In this document: one piece after another, positions 1 through 25,353 of the stretch
Numbering within the stretch: the stretch's first letter is position 1
How the letters are laid out: each line of letters opens with the position of its first letter
DNA from: Halocaridina rubra
Taxonomy: Eukaryota; Arthropoda; Malacostraca; Decapoda; Atyidae
Length of the DNA: 64,000 bases
Assembly: GCA_037179515.1 (NCBI GenBank)
Contig: JAXCGZ010015165.1
Coordinates: forward strand, 62,001 to 126,000
Direction: 5' to 3'
The notes under the pieces: generated by a model
Databases searched by the model: none
Seen by the model: only the letters and a program-made list of their open reading frames with translations
Told to the model about the DNA's origin: nothing
Position numbers and translations under genes: made by a program

Positions 1-1560
1 TGAGAGCTTTTCAGACCAAGCTCTCTGAATAAGAATTTTCCCTCTTCTTAGTAAGGGTGATATTAGACCTAAGGGGTCCAAAAATATCCTCACCAGTGAC
101 AGAAGTTTCTGTTTTGTCAGCACTTCATCTCTAGCCTTCAGACCTTTCAATGACAACTTGTCTGTATTTATATTCCAGATTAAACTAAAGATTGATACGT
201 TAGGGGATCTAGATTTTTCAAAAAGGCGCTGATCCAGTACCCTTTGAAGTCTTTCATTGTTGGGATTCAGTGCTTGCAGTGATATTTTGGCCTTTTCCCA
301 CTCTACATCTGCAGTATTGCATATATCAGACTGTTTCTCTTCACTGGTACAAGCATCCAACAAATTACCTACATAAACATTCTCCAATATTTCCTCCAAT
401 TGTTCTGTTAGAGACTTCATTTGTCCAAAGGCACTCTGAAAATTGTGTGGGAGAGGAGTGTGGATAGGCTTCCAGGAAACAGAATCTGTAACACTTCCAA
501 GTGTAGTTTTATCTTCGTAATGCACTTCTTGCTTTACTTCAATACTCCCTGGCTTCCACAACTTATTAACAGGCTCTATGGCCTCTGCAATCAGCAACTT
601 ATTAACAGGCTCCCTGACCTCCTCAATCAACAACTTATTACCACTCTCTATGGCCTCTGCAATCAGCAACTTATTAACAGGCTCTATGACCTGCTCAATC
701 AACAACTTATTAACTGGCTCTATGGCCACTTCAATCAACTCTTGAGTAGCTGTAGGAAAAACCTGTGTTCCTACTCGCATAACAATATGCCTCTGCACAT
801 TACTGGGTTCATGTTGAGTATCACAAGGAATATGGCCATACAACATGACACCACCCGGTGTTTCCATCAAAGTATAGACATCCCACTTGTTAATACCACT
901 AACAAACTGACTAAAATGTAAGGCACCAATAACAATGCCAATGTTCTCCAGTACATCACTATAAATATCTTCAGCAGCCAACTTGTGACCATTAGACTTT
1001 AACACATTTGCAGCCTTTGCTAGTCCTGGAGTGTGGATGCTAATTACCATGTCATCAACTACGAGTAATTTAACTCTGGCTCTTCTTTTCCCCAATTTGA
1101 TAACTACATTTACAACAGGAAAACTTCCTTTCTTCGTCTCAGAACGAAATGCATCAATACCAAGAGACATTTCATCTACTGGGGTTAATTTAAGCCTTTC
1201 AGCTAATTCCCTAGTTATAAAGGAACACTGGGAACCTGTATCAAAGAATAACCTAGTATTTACCCAAAGATTTCCCTTTGAGCTGCTTATTTTTCCACTT
1301 GCAGTAGGCAGAGCACATGAAGGTAAACTCGGCTTCACCATTTGCCTTTGTACTGCCTTCATAGTCATCACACCAACATGTTTCTTGTCCTTTCCTGAGT
1401 CAGAATGTTCTTGCTCATTGCTTGACTCATCTAAATTTGAACCATTTCCTGACTGTTCATTCAGAAATGTAGGTTCTTCAAACCTTCTGCGAAGTTTTGA
1501 CTCTTGTTCATAACACAAGGCTGCATGATGACCATTTCTCTTACACTTCTTACAGTTTAA
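1..1560 (-). pseudogene. BEL/Pao retrotransposon Pol fragment (protease plus internally deleted reverse transcriptase)
   Basis: Read on the minus strand from 1560 down to the left edge, this frame is open for about 520 codons, in the same frame as Gag after one TAG. It begins with a third CCHC-like knuckle (C-x2-C-x4-H-x4-C). A retroviral-type aspartic protease follows, with the DTGS motif near 1230-1245. Five 12-residue repeats encoded at about 557-740 come next. A segment with the motif SWKPIHTPLP (about 455-480), typical of the start of BEL/Pao reverse transcriptase, is followed almost at once by YVGN (about 362-382). YVGN sits where the catalytic YVDD/YVDN box belongs, so roughly 200 residues of fingers and palm are missing without loss of frame, and the catalytic Asp is Gly. 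DPLGLISP near 66-85 is the conserved post-RT motif. The element continues beyond the window. It must be inactive as a reverse transcriptase. Family assignment rests on gene order and motifs and is fairly sure. Confidence 0.85.
557..740 (-). repeat. 36-bp tandem repeat coding five 12-residue units inside BEL/Pao pol
   Basis: Five consecutive 36-bp units, each encoding a variant of NKLLIxExIEPV, lie between the protease and the reverse transcriptase remnant. Units alternate between two subtypes (IEQ/IEE and IAE), so the array probably grew by duplication of a two-unit block. The period is a multiple of three and the reading frame is kept. Confidence 0.85.
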
Positions 1561-2706
1561 CTAAGTGTAACATTCATTTGCATAATGCCCTGACTGAGTA
1601 TATCTCAGACATTTGTTATTGTTTCTCAATTTGTCTCTGCGTTCGTTTATACTAACTACTTTATTACACTGTTCAGACTTATGACCTTGCCAACCACAGA
1701 ATACACATTCTGTTTTGCTATTTACTACATTTGCAGTAGCACCATAACTACCCACATTCCTTTTATAGAACTGTATCCCATCTCTCTGGAAGGTTTGGGT
1801 CTCTCCCTTTGTGTTACCTTTAGTATTGTTGCCCTCTATATGATAAACATATTTTCCCAGTTCCTTCAATAGAGTTTCATATGTAGGATATTTTGTGTCT
1901 ATTTTCATGCTAATCCAGTTCTCAACATCTTCTGGCAATTTCATCATCACGAGTTCTGAAAACACCCAATCAGTGTTCTCCATGTCTTTATAATTTTTCA
2001 GACTTCGAGTAATGGCTTCTACTTCCTGCTTGAACTTAAAAAGTGATGAATAATTAGAAGAGGGAGTTGGTATTTTTACCAATTTCCTCATTAAATTTCG
2101 TACAATTCTGTCCTTGCTGGCATAAACAGCTTGTAGCTGTCGAATGCATTCATCATAACTCTCACTAGCAACAGGATATCCCTTTATGGTGTCTTTTGCA
2201 TCTCCTTTAAGGGCATTTCTTAAGATGGTAAACTTTGTCATAGTTGCCATAGAAGTGCTGTGTACTAAACTATCAAACGTGTCCCAAAACTCGTTCCATT
2301 CATCATAGTTTCCAGAGAACTGTGGTATTTTTATTTCAGGAAATTTGGGTGTGGGTTGCCCACTGGGGAGGCTTGAACTCTCGGAACTAGGAACTCTAGT
2401 ACTCTTCATAGTTCCTAAATTACGAATCCGTTCTAGGACAGCTAAGCTAATATTATTTACTGTTTCAGCTAGATTGTCATGTTCTGTATCCTCCTCTTCA
2501 GAATCCCTTTTAAGGGGCTTATACTCGATATATTCTTCATATTTCCTATCATATCTTCCAAATTTTTCTGTTAGCGTATGATGACATCTTTCTAAATAAT
2601 TAACAACAAGTGTCTCATCATCTTTGGCAAGTTCTGTTTGACACTGAACACAATCACGTTGAACCAATTCCCGAAGGCGTTTTAATGCCTCAGGTTTAAC
2701 CGACAT
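1561..2706 (-). CDS. BEL/Pao Gag-like protein with DUF1759 core and zinc knuckles
   Basis: A 381-codon minus-strand frame. I choose the ATG at 2704-2706 (protein start MSVKPEAL); the open frame extends a few codons upstream only through a TTG. In order: a charged, probably coiled N-terminal part; a central domain starting near FPEIKIPQFSGNYDEWNEFW, the signature of the DUF1759 Gag capsid-like family of BEL/Pao elements; then two C-terminal CCHC knuckles, CVFCGWQGHKSEQC and CLRYTQSGHYANEC. In the second, one Cys is replaced. The frame ends in TAG at 1561-1563, yet the next codons resume a knuckle and then Pol in the same frame. The stop is therefore either a nonsense mutation or a readthrough site separating Gag from Pol. 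The role in a live element is virion-like particle assembly and RNA packaging in the cytoplasm. Confidence 0.85.
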   Translation of the reverse strand: MSVKPEALKRLRELVQRDCVQCQTELAKDDETLVVNYLERCHHTLTEKFGRYDRKYEEYIEYKPLKRDSEEEDTEHDNLAETVNNISLAVLERIRNLGTMKSTRVPSSESSSLPSGQPTPKFPEIKIPQFSGNYDEWNEFWDTFDSLVHSTSMATMTKFTILRNALKGDAKDTIKGYPVASESYDECIRQLQAVYASKDRIVRNLMRKLVKIPTPSSNYSSLFKFKQEVEAITRSLKNYKDMENTDWVFSELVMMKLPEDVENWISMKIDTKYPTYETLLKELGKYVYHIEGNNTKGNTKGETQTFQRDGIQFYKRNVGSYGATANVVNSKTECVFCGWQGHKSEQCNKVVSINERRDKLRNNNKCLRYTQSGHYANECYT

Positions 2707-2762
2707 ATTGAGAAAGCAAATAGAACATAAAACAACAAACAAATAGTTGATGCAATTTTATC

Positions 2763-4445
2763 ATCAAAGAATCCACGATCTTCTTTATGCATCCACAATG
2801 CAACAAACAATCACTCTGTAAAGAGTATCAAAGGACAATCTTCCAAATCTCAAGATAATAACATACAGTTATTTAATTCCGTCAAGTATGACGCCAATCC
2901 TCAATGTGTAAAACACACTTTTCATCAGTTAATCGACACTGTTAAGTCAGCAACAGTAAATGGAAAGTGTAATGCAAACCACACTGTTCCTCAAACGACA
3001 CTGTGCACCTAGCAGTAGGTGGGTCACTACCTTCTGTTTATTTACGTAAACAAAGGAATCAATACGACATTCTAGATATCGTTAAATGGGAAATATGTAA
3101 ACACACAAATTCCTAAAAACCACTGTTCACCCAGCCGAAATTGGGTACTAATATCCAAATGACTTAATGGACGCTCAACTACGAAAGTATATTTCGTTTC
3201 CACAGATAGAGAAACGCTTTATCCACGTGGGAAATGGCTTCTCTTATTTATTTCAACAACCACTTAAATTTCAAAGTTATATTTGCAATATTCATGCAAA
3301 TACATGCAATGCTCCTCCCTGTTTTCGCTGAAATGTGGACGATTTTAACTAACTTCTTACAAGGTGGGAGCTTATCTAAAATGTACACTATTTTCACCAT
3401 TACCACACCAATTCTCATCCGGTTCGAAGGACCAAAAGCTGTGGAGGATTTCCTGTGTGTTATTTACCCTTCGATCTTATAACCCCCTAAATTCGGAAAT
3501 CCTGACACGGCTTCAGTAGAGGCCTACCACGATCTCAAAATTAAATCCTCTACCAATAAAATATAATTAATATTACATGCATAAACATACATGCAAATAT
3601 TTTATATGGGGGTTTATGAACTGCTGATATGTGAATATTTAAATAAACTCTCCTCACCTTAAATTCAAACTTCCTCATACAGAATAATACATTTTCTAAC
3701 ATACATTCTACCTACGAGTGTTCAATTAAATGAGCTCATTCTGTCCCTCACACGTAGTTATAAATATTGTTAGAAATACAATGAATCTGTACTCATCTGT
3801 CCGGACAACCCTGATGTCGTCAGCAATCACGGGACTCCGAATCAAAAACGTATCTTCTGATCCACAGATCTCTATCACGTTCTTCTACTTGAGTGTCTCG
3901 TAATGCCCCACGAGAACAACAAAAATTTAACTTATAAGTACTGTCAATGAACACAGTAAACATGAGTGTCTCGTATCATCTCACGAGTACCACTAAGAAT
4001 AAACTTATAAGTACTGTCAACAAACACAGTAAGAATGAGTGCCTTGTAGCATCTCACGACGGCAACTAATTATTTGTAAGAAAGTCCCACAAACTCCTCT
4101 AGTTTGTCGGGGTCCTTGGTACTAGGACTAAGTTGAGTTATGACTTGCTTACAACAGTTCTTTGTTCAACGAGGCGATGCAATAAGCGTTATCAAGGAGG
4201 TGAAGGGTTAATGGCTAAAATCCATTAGTGACCTACATTCCTTTCTCCACGTCTTCTACGGCCAGCCTCCCTAATAAACTACACATTATATATACGAATA
4301 TACGTGTATACATGATAGAAATTAATAAGTATGCATGCTAAGTCTAAAAGTATACATTCATGCACTTACGTTACAATAAACGAAACTATATGCAAAATAA
4401 CACTTACATAATGTACGTAGAAATAAACTGTCTTGAAATATATTC
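2763..4445 (-). other. Probable 5' leader and LTR region of the BEL/Pao element
   Basis: There is no convincing gene here. Position directly upstream of gag makes it the likely leader plus 5' LTR. I could not fix LTR ends or a primer binding site, and the other LTR lies outside the window. A short hairpin (cacctag...ctaggtg type) occurs near 3007-3022. The 72-bp repeats at 3891-4068 could be LTR enhancer repeats. Confidence 0.4.
3891..4068. repeat. About 72-bp tandem repeat, 2.5 copies
   Basis: Units begin with gagtgtctcgta and contain aacttataagtactgtcaa and a short cacgag inverted motif. Copies start near 3891, 3964 and 4036, and the last is partial. The repeat lies in the presumed LTR of the BEL/Pao element. 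Confidence 0.7.
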
Positions 4446-4448
4446 AAG

Positions 4449-6211
<1,763 letters not shown>

Positions 6212-6295
<84 letters not shown>

Positions 6296-6303
6296 ATATA
6301 AAT
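6212..6303. repeat. (TA)n microsatellite
   Basis: Nearly pure TA, with one phase slip near 6284. It separates the copy-1 Tigger derivative from the element that follows. Confidence 0.97.
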
Positions 6304-6805
6304 ATTCAGTTCTTTAAATTTTTTTTTAGTTTACCTTCAAAAGAGATATAAAGAAATGAATTGTTAAATAGTAAAATAAATTTATAAAGAAATTATCTAT
6401 CAAAATTAATTATATTGTATATGAATATATACCGTGCATAAACTAATCAATTCAAAACAATAGCGGTTTCGCGGGAATGACGAGTGACGATGCCTAATGG
6501 AAGATATTGGAACTACTCTACGTATTTTAATAAGATTTTATATGCTTTTATTCATATTTATTGTACAATAACATGATTTAATGTACTTTTCTTTTTATTT
6601 TTTGTACAGTAACATGATTTCATGTGCTTTTAATGGTTTTCTAGTTATATTATGAATCCAATATTTGTAGCGGACAGACGTAAAGTTGATTATAATGACG
6701 TAAGCTTTATTTATTTATTTTTTTATTTTTCCATATATTTCTATAAAAATCGATGAATATTCGAGAACGACTTAACTCGAAACGACGTAAGCCAAGGTGT
6801 ACCTG
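6304..6805. mobile_element. Fragment of another TA-flanked element
   Basis: The right end reads cgaaacgacgtaagccaaggtgtacctg and then TA repeats. Inverted, this resembles the CAGGTACACC..TTACGTCG ends seen in pogo/mariner-type elements. No coding sequence is visible and I could not find a matching left end, so it is probably a truncated copy. Confidence 0.4.
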
Positions 6806-6815
6806 TATATATATA

Positions 6816-13560
<6,745 letters not shown>

Positions 13561-14013
13561 TTTCGTGTACGAAGACGCTGATACTGGTATCGTATTTAAT
13601 ATGGTGCAGTGTTACATGTTTAAATTTATGTTTTTTACTAATTTTTACTGTTTTATATTCTTAGGCTAGGAAATACTTTTTTTTATCAATAAAATAATTA
13701 AAATACTGGAAATTTTAATATGTACTATCTCACCTAGGTGCGACCCTTTGCGTTTTCCGAATCGCCGATACCAGTATCATATTTTATATATTGCAGAGTT
13801 ATGTTTAATTTTGTTTTTTACTATTTTTTACTGTTTTATTATTCTTAGGCTGGGAAATATTTTTTATCAATAAAATAATGAAAATACAGGAAATTTTAAT
13901 ATTTAAACATATCGTGGATTATTGCATATGCCCAGAAAAAAAATACATATGCTCGCCAAAAAAATCCACGATGCACTGAATTTGCAGGTGAATCACGATA
14001 TAGCGAGGGATTA

Positions 14014-14016
<3 letters not shown>
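13561..14016 (-). mobile_element. Tigger 5'-end fragment
   Basis: Two subterminal modules (palindromic motif near 13568 and 13768) and the terminal sequence tatagcgagggattactg at 14016 against (TA)n. The end matches the 5' end of the minus-strand Tigger at 32145. It is truncated where it meets the pogo-like fragment. Confidence 0.7.
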
Positions 14017-14103
<87 letters not shown>

Positions 14104-14107
14104 TATA
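14017..14107. repeat. (TA)n microsatellite
   Basis: About 90 bp of TA with one substitution near 14102, between two Tigger-type ends. Confidence 0.97.
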
Positions 14108-16894
<2,787 letters not shown>

Positions 16895-17089
16895 TGATCC
16901 CCTGCTGGATCGCGTTTCTTGGTTCGCGTTTTCACTGTACCACGGTTTTTTTTTTTTTTTTGCAAATTATTATTTTATTTTTTGGGTATACGCAAAAATA
17001 TTAAAATATTGAAAAAATAAATATTTTCAGTATTTTCATTTTTTTATTGAAAAAAACAAATTTCATTATTTAATTGCTAAAAAAAATTA

Positions 17090-18300
17090 TTTCCCAGCCT
17101 ACGAATAATAAAACAGTAAAAAATAGTAAAAAATATAAATTTAGATATACAATAACTCACAGTACAGGGTATTGCATCATGTCAAATAGTGTCCGATAGC
17201 ATACAATGTATTGGGGTCGCACCTAAGTGAGCTAGCATATACTGTATATTAAAATTTCCAGTAGTTTCATGATTTTATTGATAAAAAAACGTATTTCTTA
17301 GCCTAAGAATAATAAAACAGTAAAAAATAGTAAAAAACATAAATACTAACGGTAGTGCACCACGTAAAATACAATGCCGGTATCAGTGTTTCAGAAAACG
17401 CAAAGTCTCTCACCTACGTGACCTAGTGAATATTAAAATTTTCATTATTTTATTGATAAAACAAGTATTTCCTAGCCTAAGAATAATAAAACAGTAAAAA
17501 ATAGTAAAAACCATAAATACAGTACCAACATTATTGCACTTTGAAAAATACGATACCGGTATCAGCGTTTCGGAAAACGCAAAGGCTCTCACCTACGTGA
17601 CCTAGTGAATATTAAAATTTTCATTATCTTATTGATAAAACAAGTATTTCCTAGCCTAAGAATAATGAAACAGTAAAAAATAATAAAAAACATAAAGTAC
17701 TAACAGTATTGCACCATGTAAAATACGATACTGCTATCAGCGTTTCGGAAAACGCAAAGGCTCTCACCTACGTGACCTAGTTAATATTAAAATTTTCATT
17801 ATTTTATTGATAAAACAAGTATTTCCTAGGCTAAGAATAATAAAACATTAAAAAGTAGTAAGAAACATAAATACAGTACCAACAGTATTGCACCATGAAA
17901 AATACGATACCGGTATCACGTTTCAGAAAACGCAAAGGCTCTCACCTACGTGATCTAGTGAATATTAAAATTTTCATTATTTTATTGTTAAAGCAAGTAT
18001 TTCCTAGCCTAAGAATAATAAAACAGTAAAAACATAAAGTACTAACAGTATCTGCTGGCTAGTACAGTGGTAACGTGCTGGCTTCGCATTCACGAGGTCG
18101 AAAGATCGGTTCCCGTCTAAGACCGAGAGTTTAAGCTGTTTACTGGCAGGTACTGCTGTGGTTGGGCACCACAGTGGGGGGTTGGGGCTTCCCTTGCTGA
18201 CGAATACCCATTTTATTGAAATGGAAATAAAGATTTATTATTATTATTATTGCACCATGTAAAATACGATACCGCTATCAGCGTTTTGGAAAACGAAAAG
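17090..18300 (+). repeat. Tigger 5' subterminal array (about 180-bp modules)
   Basis: Five to six diverged copies, with the palindromic motif near 17372, 17550, 17728, 17908 and 18267. Each contains cctagcctaagaataataaaac, cagtattgcaccatg, a GATACCGGTATC-like palindrome and gcgtttcggaaaacgc, which is itself partly self-complementary. Repeated short palindromes near an element end are plausible transposase binding sites, but that is inference. Confidence 0.8.
18051..18250 (+). mobile_element. tRNA-derived SINE, type 2, inserted in the Tigger array
   Basis: The head carries a perfect A box (TAGTACAGTGG, 18060-18070) and a decayed B box (GTTCCCGTC near 18109). The body ends gaaatggaaataaag followed by (TTA)n. 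Neighbouring array units read acagtattgcaccatg without interruption. Here the same string is split between acagta and tgcaccatg, so the insertion boundaries are known from empty sites. Confidence 0.85.
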
Positions 18301-18554
18301 GCTCTCACCTACATGAGATAGTTCATGGAATGCTATTGGCTGAAAGGTCGGGAGACGACGAATCACAGAATTGTTTTTCTGTATGTTCTGTATCATGGGG
18401 TCTGATTGGCTTTTTCATTGCAGTTTGCTTTTCCCTCCATTTTCCAATGTGCCGCCTCACTCGTTCAGTCTAACTCACGTGTGCGCCGTTCTCGTTGTGC
18501 TTATTGATACGTTTTGCTTGTGATTGTGTTTTCACTCGTAATTTAACCTTTGCA

Positions 18555-20327
18555 ATGCCTCCCAAACGTCCTTCACCTTCTAAGGCTTCTGGTAGTCAGC
18601 CTAAGTGGCAAAAGAAAATGTTAACCATTTTAGATAATGCGAAACTCTTAGTTATGTTGAAAGAAGGAAAAAGGTTCACGGATGTCGGCCGCTAATTTGG
18701 CCTCAATGAATCTACTGTTCGCTACATCAAAAAGGACGAGGCAAAGATCAGGAAAACAGCGAGCATTTCTTTTGATAAATGAGCGAAGAGGGTTGTAACA
18801 TACCGCAATAATGCAGTAGTGCGGATGGAAGCAGCTTTGGCCCTGTGGATTGCTGATTGCAGAAAGTAAAACATCAACTTAGACACCAATATCATACAAA
18901 TAAAGGCGAAGAAGCTGTACGAGACATTCGCTGCAAATGAACCCGATGACGACAGTGGCGACCCCGGAGAGGAGGAGGAGAGAGAAGAAGATATCGACGA
19001 CTCACAACCAGGACCCTCCAGCAATTCTCCACCAAGGATACAACCGTTCATTGCTAGCAAGGGATGGTTCTTCAAATTTCAAAAACGCTATGTCCTAAAA
19101 GGCGTTTCAGTGCATGGCGAAGCTGCCTCTACAGATCCAGCTGCCGCAGAAAATTACGTCAAGAACGACTTCAAGAAAATTATCGCCGAAGGGGAATATG
19201 TTCCTGAGCAAGTCTTCAACATGGATGAGACTGGCTTGTTTTGGAAGAGAATGCCATTTCACACTTTTCTGTTCAAGGACGAAGCTAAAGCCCCGGGATT
19301 TAAAGCGCACAAAGATCGCGTTACCCTCATCATGTGCGGGAATGCTGCGGGCTTCATGTTAAAACCCGGGCTTATCTTCAAGTCAAAGACTCCTAGGGCT
19401 TTGAAGAACAAGAATAAGAATCTGCTGCCAGTGTATTGGATGCATAACCCTAAGGCCTTGATCACGAAAAGCCTCACATTGGACTGGTCTCACCAATGCT
19501 TTATCCCTCATCTAATAATTTATCTTTTGGAAAAAGGCCTTGAATTGAAAGTCCTTCTTTTGATGGATAATGCTGGTGGCCACGCAATTAATCTCCAATA
19601 TGACGGTGTTCAAGTTGAGTTCCTGCCACCGAATACGACGTCACTGACTCAGCCTATGGATCAAGGCGTTATTTGTGCGTTCAAGGCCCTCTACACACGA
19701 AATGCCCTGGCAAACCTTGTTGAAGCCATGGATTCGGACAAAGACTTCTCAGTGAAGACATACTGGCGTAATTACACGATTACCACATGCCTTCAAAATA
19801 TTCAGAATGCAATCAAAGAGATGAAGTCGGCCACAATCAATGCCAGCTTGAAGAAATTGTGGCCCGAAGTCATCCACGAATACAAGGGATTTGCTCCTGA
19901 CGAAGTGCGGAAGTTGACAGTTGCGAAAGCTGTGAGGTTGGCTGCATTGCTAGGAGGAGAAGGCTTTAAAGATATGACTCCTGAAGATGTCAATGAACTG
20001 ATTGACTGCCACTTGCAGCCTTTGAGTGATGAAGACTTTTGAGAAATGACGAAATCATCGAGCGAAGAAGAGGAAGAAATTCAGGAAACGCACGAAGAAA
20101 TTGAAGAACCTGGCCTTACACTCGAACGTCTGGCAACCATATATCAACATGTGAAAGCAGCCCAACAACTCTCGCAGGAATATGACGATAATATGGTTCG
20201 TTCGGTGATCTTCTGTAATTTTCTCATCGATGCCATGATTCCTTACCATACCATCTTGCAACAAATGAAGAAACAGCGACAGCAACTCCCCATTACCATG
20301 TTCTTCTCCCCCAAAAAGCAGCCGTAA
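18555..20327 (+). pseudogene. Tigger transposase, full length with four in-frame stops
   Basis: ATG at 18555-18557 (MPPKRPSPSKAS) opens a 591-codon frame, the usual size for Tigger transposases. An N-terminal psq-like helix-turn-helix (about residues 15-65) is followed by a CENP-B-type DNA-binding domain ending in the ASKGWFFKFQKR segment (about 150-185). The DDE_1 catalytic domain has all three Asp residues: NMDETGLFW, LLLMDNAGGH and QPMDQGV. An acidic tail (SSSEEEEE) and FFSPKKQP close it. Stops interrupt the frame at 18693-18695 (TAA), 18780-18782 (TGA), 18867-18869 (TAA) and 20040-20042 (TGA). I see no frameshift. A catalytic-domain protein could in principle start downstream of the third stop, but it would lack DNA binding. 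In an active copy this nuclear enzyme cuts the element out and inserts it at TA. Confidence 0.9.
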
Positions 20328-20384
20328 AGCTTTTATTGGCTGCGGAATAATATCCTCCGGGGTCAAGAAAGATCATCATCACCT

Positions 20385-21250
20385 CATTCACGGTAAGTTT
20401 ACCTATCACGTACATATGAATTTACGTTGCATGCTGTTATTTATAATATTTGTAAAATACCCATGTACATGAGTATGTCATGTAATTACCACTTCATTCA
20501 ACGTAATTTTATCTCACTTTCATGTAAATTTACGTTGCATGCTGTTATTTATAATGTAAAGGGTGTTTTTTTAGCAGTGCAGGGAGGGTTTATAAAGTAC
20601 GTAAAGGTAAAAAAATTTTAAAGTACCTATGTACATGAGTATTTCATGTAATTACTTTTATCTATCACTCATGTAAATTTACGTTGCATGCTGTTATTTA
20701 TAATGTAAAGGGTGTTTCTTTAGCAGTGCAGGGAGGGTTTATACCGTACGTAAACGCAAAAATAATTGTAAAATACCTATGTATGTTACGTCATCATCAC
20801 CTCATTCACGGTAAGTTTTCCTATCGCTTTCATAAAAATTTACGTGGTTTGCTGTTATTTATAATGTAAAGGGTGTTTTTTTAACTGTGCTAGGAGGGTT
20901 TATACTGTATGTAAACGTGAAAATCATTGTAAAATACCTATGTATGTCACGTCATCATCACCTCATTCACGGTAAGTTTTCCTGTCACTTTCATAAAAAT
21001 TTACGTTGCTTGCTGTTATTTATAATGTAAAAGGTGTTTTTTTTAACAGTGCAGGGAGGGTTTATACAGTAAGTAAATATAAAAAATAATTGTAAAATAC
21101 CTGTGTACATGAGTATGTCATGTAATTACCACTTCATTCACCGTAATTTTATCTATCACTTTTATATAAATTTACGTTGCATGCTGTTATGTATAAAGTA
21201 AAGGGTGGTTTGTTAACAGTATAGGGAGGGTTTATACAGTGTAAAGGTAA
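20385..21250 (+). repeat. Tigger 3' subterminal array (about 160-bp modules)
   Basis: Five to six copies marked by gtaaagggtg near 20557, 20706, 20867, 21028 and 21199. Each includes tcacctcattcacggtaag, tttacgttgc and gcagggagggtttata. The same modules make up the entire inside of the short element at 14108. Confidence 0.85.
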
Positions 21251-21354
21251 AAATAAATTAAAATATCTATGTACATATAGGCTGATCCTACTTCGCAATT
21301 TTCCTGTCTCGCGCCGGGACCCGGAACCGAACCATCGCAATAATGGGGGGATCA

Positions 21355-25353
<3,999 letters not shown>

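Noticed and set aside
421..1513. Plus-strand frames of 160-166 codons
   Set aside because: They lie opposite the open BEL/Pao pol frame, which has protease and RT motifs. The plus-strand products match nothing and are antisense shadows.
3380..3450. Possible primer binding site (ccggttcgaaggacca)
   Set aside because: Too few bases lie between the T-loop-like motif and CCA to be a tRNA 3' end, and no LTR edge could be placed next to it.
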